This document shows, piece by piece, positions 42,663-46,693 of a stretch of DNA of 46,693 bases. The first letter of the stretch is position 1; the number at the start of each line of letters is the position of its first letter. Below the pieces are notes generated by a model. The model had not been told where the DNA came from, ran no database searches, and saw only the letters and a program-made list of their open reading frames with translations. This stretch comes from Vulcanimicrobiota bacterium (GTDB taxonomy: Bacteria > Vulcanimicrobiota > Vulcanimicrobiia > Vulcanimicrobiales > Vulcanimicrobiaceae). The position numbers and the translations under genes are program-made. The DNA lies in assembly GCA_013036095.1 (NCBI GenBank), contig JAAXCW010000013.1, positions 1-46,693 on the forward strand, in the 5' to 3' direction.

Positions 42663-43677
42663 TCGCACGTTCGCTCGCGCCGACGCCGTTCTGCGCGAAG
42701 CGTGTGGGAAACAATTTACCGGCGCCGTCGCGCGAATCGAGCACGGCGGGAGGGTGCGGTTCGAACGCGCATACGGCGTGACGCGCTTGGGCGCGCGAAG
42801 CCGGCCCGTTACGGTGGATTCGCTCTTCGACTTGGCCTCAATCACCAAGCCGTTTGTAACGACGCTGGCGCTGAGCGCCGTCGCCGAAGGCAGACTGACT
42901 CTCGACGGATCGCTGACGGATGTCTTCCCCGAGTGGAACGGCAAGCCGCATGCGCCCATCACGTTGCGCATGCTGCTCTCGCATTCATCGGGAATGAATT
43001 CGGGCGCGGATTATCGCGAACTGCTCGATCGCAACGTCGTGCAATTTGCGCTGGAGCGCGAACTTGCGGCGGCGCCGGGGGAGCGTGTCATTTACAGCGA
43101 TTTGGGCTTTATCATCGTCGGCGAGCTCTTACAGCGGTTGGGGCGGCGTAGTTTGCGGGCGATGGCGCGGCCTGCGCTCTATGCTCCGCCGGCTGGCATG
43201 CGGGATCGTATTCCGGCAACCGAAGATGACGGCTGGCGCGGGCGCGTGCAGGGGTTCGTGCACGACGAGAAAGCCTATCTCATGGGCGGCACCGCCGGAC
43301 ATGCGGGAATGTTCGGTAGCGCATCGGATGTCGCGCGGCTCGCCGAACGATACTTAGCTGCGCAGTCGGGGCGCGCGAGTACGGATCTCTCGCCCGAACT
43401 CGCGTGCGCGGCCATCTCGGAGCAGGCGTTCGATCCGGTTCTGCGCCGCGGCTTGGGATGGGCGCTCAAAACGACGGACGAAAATTCTTGTGGCCGCCAT
43501 CTTTCGCGCGAGACGTTCGGACATACGGGTTTTGTCGGCACGTGCGTTTGGGCGGATCCGCAGCGCGACTGCAGCGGCGTTTTGCTGACGAACTCGGTCT
43601 ATTTCGGCAGAAACGATACACGCGATTTACGCGCGGCATTCTACGAAGCCCTAGTAGAAGATTTGGGCCTGCGATGA
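42637..43677 (+). CDS. Class-C beta-lactamase-family serine hydrolase
   Basis: A 346-residue serine hydrolase of the beta-lactamase/DD-peptidase fold. The SxxK motif is SITK (Ser68, Lys71), the YxN-type motif YSD is in VIYSDLGF, and the KTG-type motif is HTG in FGHTGFVG. It overlaps nagZ by 26 bases and anmK by four. Having neither signal peptide nor membrane anchor, it may cleave cytoplasmic muropeptide stem peptides, like an LD-carboxypeptidase or amidase in recycling. Activity could also be esterase; context favours cell-wall peptides. Confidence 0.85.
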   Translation: MARPLLAVDRTFARADAVLREACGKQFTGAVARIEHGGRVRFERAYGVTRLGARSRPVTVDSLFDLASITKPFVTTLALSAVAEGRLTLDGSLTDVFPEWNGKPHAPITLRMLLSHSSGMNSGADYRELLDRNVVQFALERELAAAPGERVIYSDLGFIIVGELLQRLGRRSLRAMARPALYAPPAGMRDRIPATEDDGWRGRVQGFVHDEKAYLMGGTAGHAGMFGSASDVARLAERYLAAQSGRASTDLSPELACAAISEQAFDPVLRRGLGWALKTTDENSCGRHLSRETFGHTGFVGTCVWADPQRDCSGVLLTNSVYFGRNDTRDLRAAFYEALVEDLGLR

Positions 43678-44822
43678 TCGCCGTCGGATTGATGAGCGGC
43701 ACGTCGCTCGATGGGGTGGACGCGACGCTCGTGAGGCTCGTGCCGCGCGGCCGGTCCTACGAAGTGGACGTGCTCGATTTTCAGACGACGCCGTACGGCG
43801 ACGAAGAGCAAAATGCACTACGCGAAGCGCTGCCGCCCAACGAAGGATCGACCCGCGCAGTCGCGCGGCTGCACCGGATGCTCGGCCAAACGTTCGCCAA
43901 AGCCGCGCTCGCCGCCGCGGGTAAGACGGCCGTCGATTTCGCTGCTTCGCATGGCCAAACGATCTATCACGACGGGAATGCGCAGACGACGCTGCAAGTC
44001 GGCGATCCGTTCCTCATCCGCCAAGCGCTGGGGCGAACCGTCTGTTACGATTTTCGCAGCGCCGATTGCGCGGCGGACGGCCAAGGAGCGCCGCTCGTTC
44101 CATATGTGGACGCGCTGCTGCTCGCGAGCGATTCGGAAGATCGCGTGGCGGTGAATATCGGCGGCATTGCGAATCTCACGGTCATTCCGCGCCGCTCCGC
44201 TCCACAAGACGTTATCGCTTATGACAGCGGACCCGGAAATATGCTGATAGACGCGTTTGTGTTCAGGCGTACGAACGGACGTGAGCGCTTCGATCGCGAC
44301 GGGAAAGCGGCCCTTGCGGGATCGGTAAATCAAGCCGTTCTCGGAGCGATGCTGGCCGATCCCTATTTTGCGCTGGCGCCTCCGAAAACGACCGGCCGCG
44401 AGCGTTTCGGCACGCAGTTTTTAGACGAACATCAAGCCCGGCTCGCTGCGCTTTCGCTCGAAGACGGCGCGGCAACGCTCGCCGCACTGACCGCCGCGTC
44501 GCTCGCTTCGGCCATCGACGCTTCCGCCGCCCGCGCCGCGCGCGTCGTCGTCAGCGGAGGCGGGGCGAAGAATCCGGCGATTTTGCGCGAGCTGCAGCAG
44601 CGTCTGCCGGATCGCCGCGTCGAACTCTCCGACGTTATGAACATCCGGGCCGATGCAAAAGAAGCAGTGGCGTTCGCGATCCTCGGATATGAGACGCTGC
44701 GTGGACGCGCGGCAAACGTTCCACATTCGACCGGCGCTAGCGGTCCGGTCGTTCTGGGCGCGATCGCTCCGCATGATTTAGACGCCCTTCTTGATAGGGT
44801 CCGGACGGAATGCCGCGCATAG
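43674..44822 (+). CDS. anmK: Anhydro-N-acetylmuramic acid kinase
   Basis: A 382-residue kinase that opens and phosphorylates 1,6-anhydroMurNAc to MurNAc-6-phosphate. Family motifs are the opening VGLMSGTSLDGVDATLV, DFAASHGQTIYHDG, YDFRSADCAADGQGAP, NIGGIANLTV and the DSGPGNMLIDAF segment. Start ATG 43674 overlaps the upstream TGA. It hands MurNAc-6-phosphate to MurQ two genes downstream. Confidence 0.96.
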   Translation: MIAVGLMSGTSLDGVDATLVRLVPRGRSYEVDVLDFQTTPYGDEEQNALREALPPNEGSTRAVARLHRMLGQTFAKAALAAAGKTAVDFAASHGQTIYHDGNAQTTLQVGDPFLIRQALGRTVCYDFRSADCAADGQGAPLVPYVDALLLASDSEDRVAVNIGGIANLTVIPRRSAPQDVIAYDSGPGNMLIDAFVFRRTNGRERFDRDGKAALAGSVNQAVLGAMLADPYFALAPPKTTGRERFGTQFLDEHQARLAALSLEDGAATLAALTAASLASAIDASAARAARVVVSGGGAKNPAILRELQQRLPDRRVELSDVMNIRADAKEAVAFAILGYETLRGRAANVPHSTGASGPVVLGAIAPHDLDALLDRVRTECRA

Positions 44823-45709
44823 CGGTCGGCGTCGACGCCGGCGGATCGAAAACCGCGGTGACATATTCGATGGACGGAGACTGCAAAGGTGTCTGGTACG
44901 GCGGCTCGGCAAATCCGACGGTGCACGGCGCAGAACGGGCCGGCGATAGCATTGCGAAAACGATCGAGCTCGCGCTCGACGGGGCGCTCCCTGGCGCGAT
45001 CTTCGTCGGCGCGGCGGGCGCCGGGCGCGAAGAGGTCGCGAGCGAGCTCAGAAACGCGCTCGAGTCGCGCTTTGCGGGCGCGAATGTGGAAGTGCGCGAC
45101 GATGCGTATATCGCGCTGCGCGCGGCGGTGCCGGAAGGCGACGGAACCGTCGTGATTGCCGGCACGGGCGCGATCGCTTACGCCGAAAAGGACGGCGCGG
45201 GGTCTCGCAGCGGCGGCTTCGGATATCGGTTTGGCGACGCGGGTTCGGGTTTCGGCATCGGCGCCGCCGCCGTCGATCGTTTGCTGCGCGCATACGACGG
45301 GCGCGCGCCGCGCGATGCCTTCGTGGAAGAACTTGAAGCGGCTTTGGAAGTCCGCTCGCTCAACGAAACGCTGCAAAAAATCTATGCGGCCGAGGCTCCG
45401 GCGCGAGTGCTGGCGGCGCTCGCTCCGATTGTGATCGAATCTGCCGGCCGCGGCGACCGCTCCGCTTCGAAAATCGTGCAGCAGGCGGCAGCTGAACTCA
45501 ACGCTCTGGTGAAGGCGGCGATTTCCTCTGCCGGCTTGACAGGGACGACTGCGCCGATCGCGTTTTCTGGAGGCCTGCTCTCAGCCAGCAGCTTGCTCAC
45601 GTTTTTGCTCGAAACGCGTTTGCTCAACGACTTTCCCGAGATGCCGATCCTGAAAGATAATCCCGCGCCGGCTGCCGGCGCACTCTGCGCCGCGGAGCGT
45701 CTGCTATGA
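44810..45709 (+). CDS. BadF/BcrA-type sugar kinase (GlcNAc or MurNAc kinase)
   Basis: A 299-residue actin-fold ATPase of the BadF/BadG/BcrA/BcrD type. It has the phosphate-1 motif GVDAGGSKTAV, the GGSANPTVHG substrate loop, the phosphate-2 region IAGTGAIAYA and the adenosine motif IAFSGGLL. Members near murQ act as GlcNAc kinase (NagK) or the dual GlcNAc/MurNAc kinase MurK, with ATP. Its partners here, anmK and murQ, agree with phosphorylation of free amino sugar released by NagZ. It overlaps anmK by 13 bases. Confidence 0.85.
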   Translation: MPRIAVGVDAGGSKTAVTYSMDGDCKGVWYGGSANPTVHGAERAGDSIAKTIELALDGALPGAIFVGAAGAGREEVASELRNALESRFAGANVEVRDDAYIALRAAVPEGDGTVVIAGTGAIAYAEKDGAGSRSGGFGYRFGDAGSGFGIGAAAVDRLLRAYDGRAPRDAFVEELEAALEVRSLNETLQKIYAAEAPARVLAALAPIVIESAGRGDRSASKIVQQAAAELNALVKAAISSAGLTGTTAPIAFSGGLLSASSLLTFLLETRLLNDFPEMPILKDNPAPAAGALCAAERLL

Positions 45710-46596
45710 ACGATGTACCGCAGACCGAGCTGCGCAATCCGCGCACGAATTCGCTCGACCGCTTGCCGTCAAGCGAACTCGTCACTCTGCTCGCGCGCGA
45801 GCAGAGTGAAGCCGTCGCAGCGGTCGTGGCACAAGGCGCCGCGCTCGCGAAAGCCGTGGACGAAATAGCGATGCGGCTCGCGTCGGGAGGGAATCTGCAC
45901 TACGTCGGAGCCGGGAGCAGCGGGCGAATCGCATTTCTCGACGCATCGGAGATGCCGCCGACGTTCGGGACGGATCCGTCGCTCGTTTGCGCGCACATCG
46001 CCGGCGGACGCGACGCCCTAACGCGTGCGATCGAAGGCGCCGAAGACGACGGCGACGCCGGCGAACGCGAAATGCACGGTCACGTGAACCCTGGCGCCGC
46101 GGTTATCGGGCTGAGCGCGAGCGGCGGCGCGGCGTTCGTGATCCGCGCACTGCTGGCTGCACGCGAAACTGGCGCGTGGACCCTGGGCGTAACGAGTAAT
46201 TCGGGAACCGAGCTCTGCGCCGCGGCTGACGTAACGATCGTCCTGGAAACGGGCCCGGAACCCGTCGCAGGTTCGACGCGGCTGAAAGCCGGCACCGCGC
46301 AAAAAGTGCTGCTCAATACGCTCTCCACGGCGACGATGGTCAAACTCGACAAGGTCTACGACAATCTCATGGTCGACGTCGTCGCGACCAACAACAAGTT
46401 GCGCAAACGGGCGCTGCGCTTGGTGATGCAATTGGCTTCCGCCGACGAGAAATCTGCTGCGAAGCTGCTCGAAGCTGCGGGCGGCCGCGTGAAAGTTGCT
46501 GCCGTCATGGGCTGCGGCGCGATGACCGCTGAAGAGGCGCGTGCGCTGCTGGAGTCGCACGGCGGCTCGCTGCGCCGCGCGCTGCACCGGACGTAA
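45706..46596 (+). CDS. murQ: N-acetylmuramic acid 6-phosphate etherase
   Basis: The 296-residue SIS-domain enzyme removes D-lactate from MurNAc-6-phosphate to give GlcNAc-6-phosphate. Motifs include GAGSSGRIAFLDASEMPPTFG, with the catalytic Glu, AIEGAEDDGDAGE and the SIS-domain NTLSTATMVKLDKVYDNLMVDV run. It overlaps the kinase gene by four bases (ATGA), and its stop overlaps the next start by one. It is the last visible recycling enzyme; NagA and NagB are not in the window. Confidence 0.96.
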   Translation: MNDVPQTELRNPRTNSLDRLPSSELVTLLAREQSEAVAAVVAQGAALAKAVDEIAMRLASGGNLHYVGAGSSGRIAFLDASEMPPTFGTDPSLVCAHIAGGRDALTRAIEGAEDDGDAGEREMHGHVNPGAAVIGLSASGGAAFVIRALLAARETGAWTLGVTSNSGTELCAAADVTIVLETGPEPVAGSTRLKAGTAQKVLLNTLSTATMVKLDKVYDNLMVDVVATNNKLRKRALRLVMQLASADEKSAAKLLEAAGGRVKVAAVMGCGAMTAEEARALLESHGGSLRRALHRT

Positions 46597-46693
46597 TGCT
46601 GGCCGCGCTCGCGCTCGCGACGATCGCATTCGTCCCGCTCGACGATCGTCCGGTCACGCGGCAGTTGCCGCAGCTTTTGGGACGCATCGCCGG
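46596..46693 (+). CDS. DUF4127 family protein, N-terminus (partial)
   Basis: The first 32 residues begin with a hydrophobic segment (MLAALALATIAF) and the family-typical VPLDDRPVTRQLP. DUF4127 proteins often start with this PLDDRP motif; function is unestablished. Its start codon overlaps the murQ stop (TAATG), so it is probably translated as part of the amino-sugar operon. It is cut off by the window end. Confidence 0.8.
   Translation, partial: MLAALALATIAFVPLDDRPVTRQLPQLLGRIA

Noticed and set aside
1..46693. tRNA, rRNA, CRISPR, transposase, prophage or integron signals
   Set aside because: Intergenic spaces were read and none shows a cloverleaf, spaced direct repeats, integrase or transposase motifs.

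Overview
The window is about 46.7 kb of gene-dense, G+C-rich bacterial chromosome (about 60% by eye, not counted). Genes are mostly packed head to tail with 1-30 bp overlaps. No tRNA, rRNA, CRISPR array, phage or transposase gene was seen. An outer-membrane TonB-dependent receptor, a periplasm-type amidase and lipoprotein signals indicate a diderm bacterium. Gene content and style (many GTG/TTG starts, odd family pairings) fit a poorly sampled deep-branching phylum such as Eremiobacterota (WPS-2) or a relative. That placement is inference only.

Left part (1-12.1 kb): the tail of an FtsW/RodA-type protein, a 7TMR-DISM diguanylate cyclase, a cytochrome c lipoprotein, a HEFGH metallopeptidase, a DUF5996 protein, a cyclopropane-fatty-acid synthase, a Fur-family regulator and a 53-residue gene. 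A fatty-acid beta-oxidation operon follows (acyl-CoA dehydrogenase, FadJ-type bifunctional enzyme, thiolase). Its fadJ carries an in-frame palindromic repeat between the two catalytic domains.

Middle (12.1-29.1 kb): a heptad-repeat coiled-coil protein and a WGxxGxxG-tailed exported protein lead to selD. selD is the main discovery. Its open frame looks truncated, but an in-frame UGA at the catalytic position, followed by a hairpin with a GGUC apical loop, shows that SelD is itself a selenoprotein. Divergent from it runs psuK-psuG (pseudouridine breakdown) and a SpoIIE-type phosphatase/ATPase signalling protein. Then come a sedolisin-family lipoprotein with tandem terminators, a cell-wall operon (GerMN protein, AMIN/amidase, glutamate racemase, FAD oxidoreductase), and dxs-secG-oppD-oppF.

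Right part (29.1-46.7 kb): an acyltransferase, an S9 peptidase overlapping a GH20 hexosaminidase, a histone H1-like basic protein, a TonB receptor and a two-lobed aspartyl protease. The window ends in a tightly coupled peptidoglycan-recycling operon: ABC ATPase, NagZ, class-C serine hydrolase, AnmK, BadF-type sugar kinase, MurQ and the start of a DUF4127 protein. Together these can release GlcNAc and anhydroMurNAc from muropeptides, phosphorylate them and convert MurNAc-6-phosphate to GlcNAc-6-phosphate.
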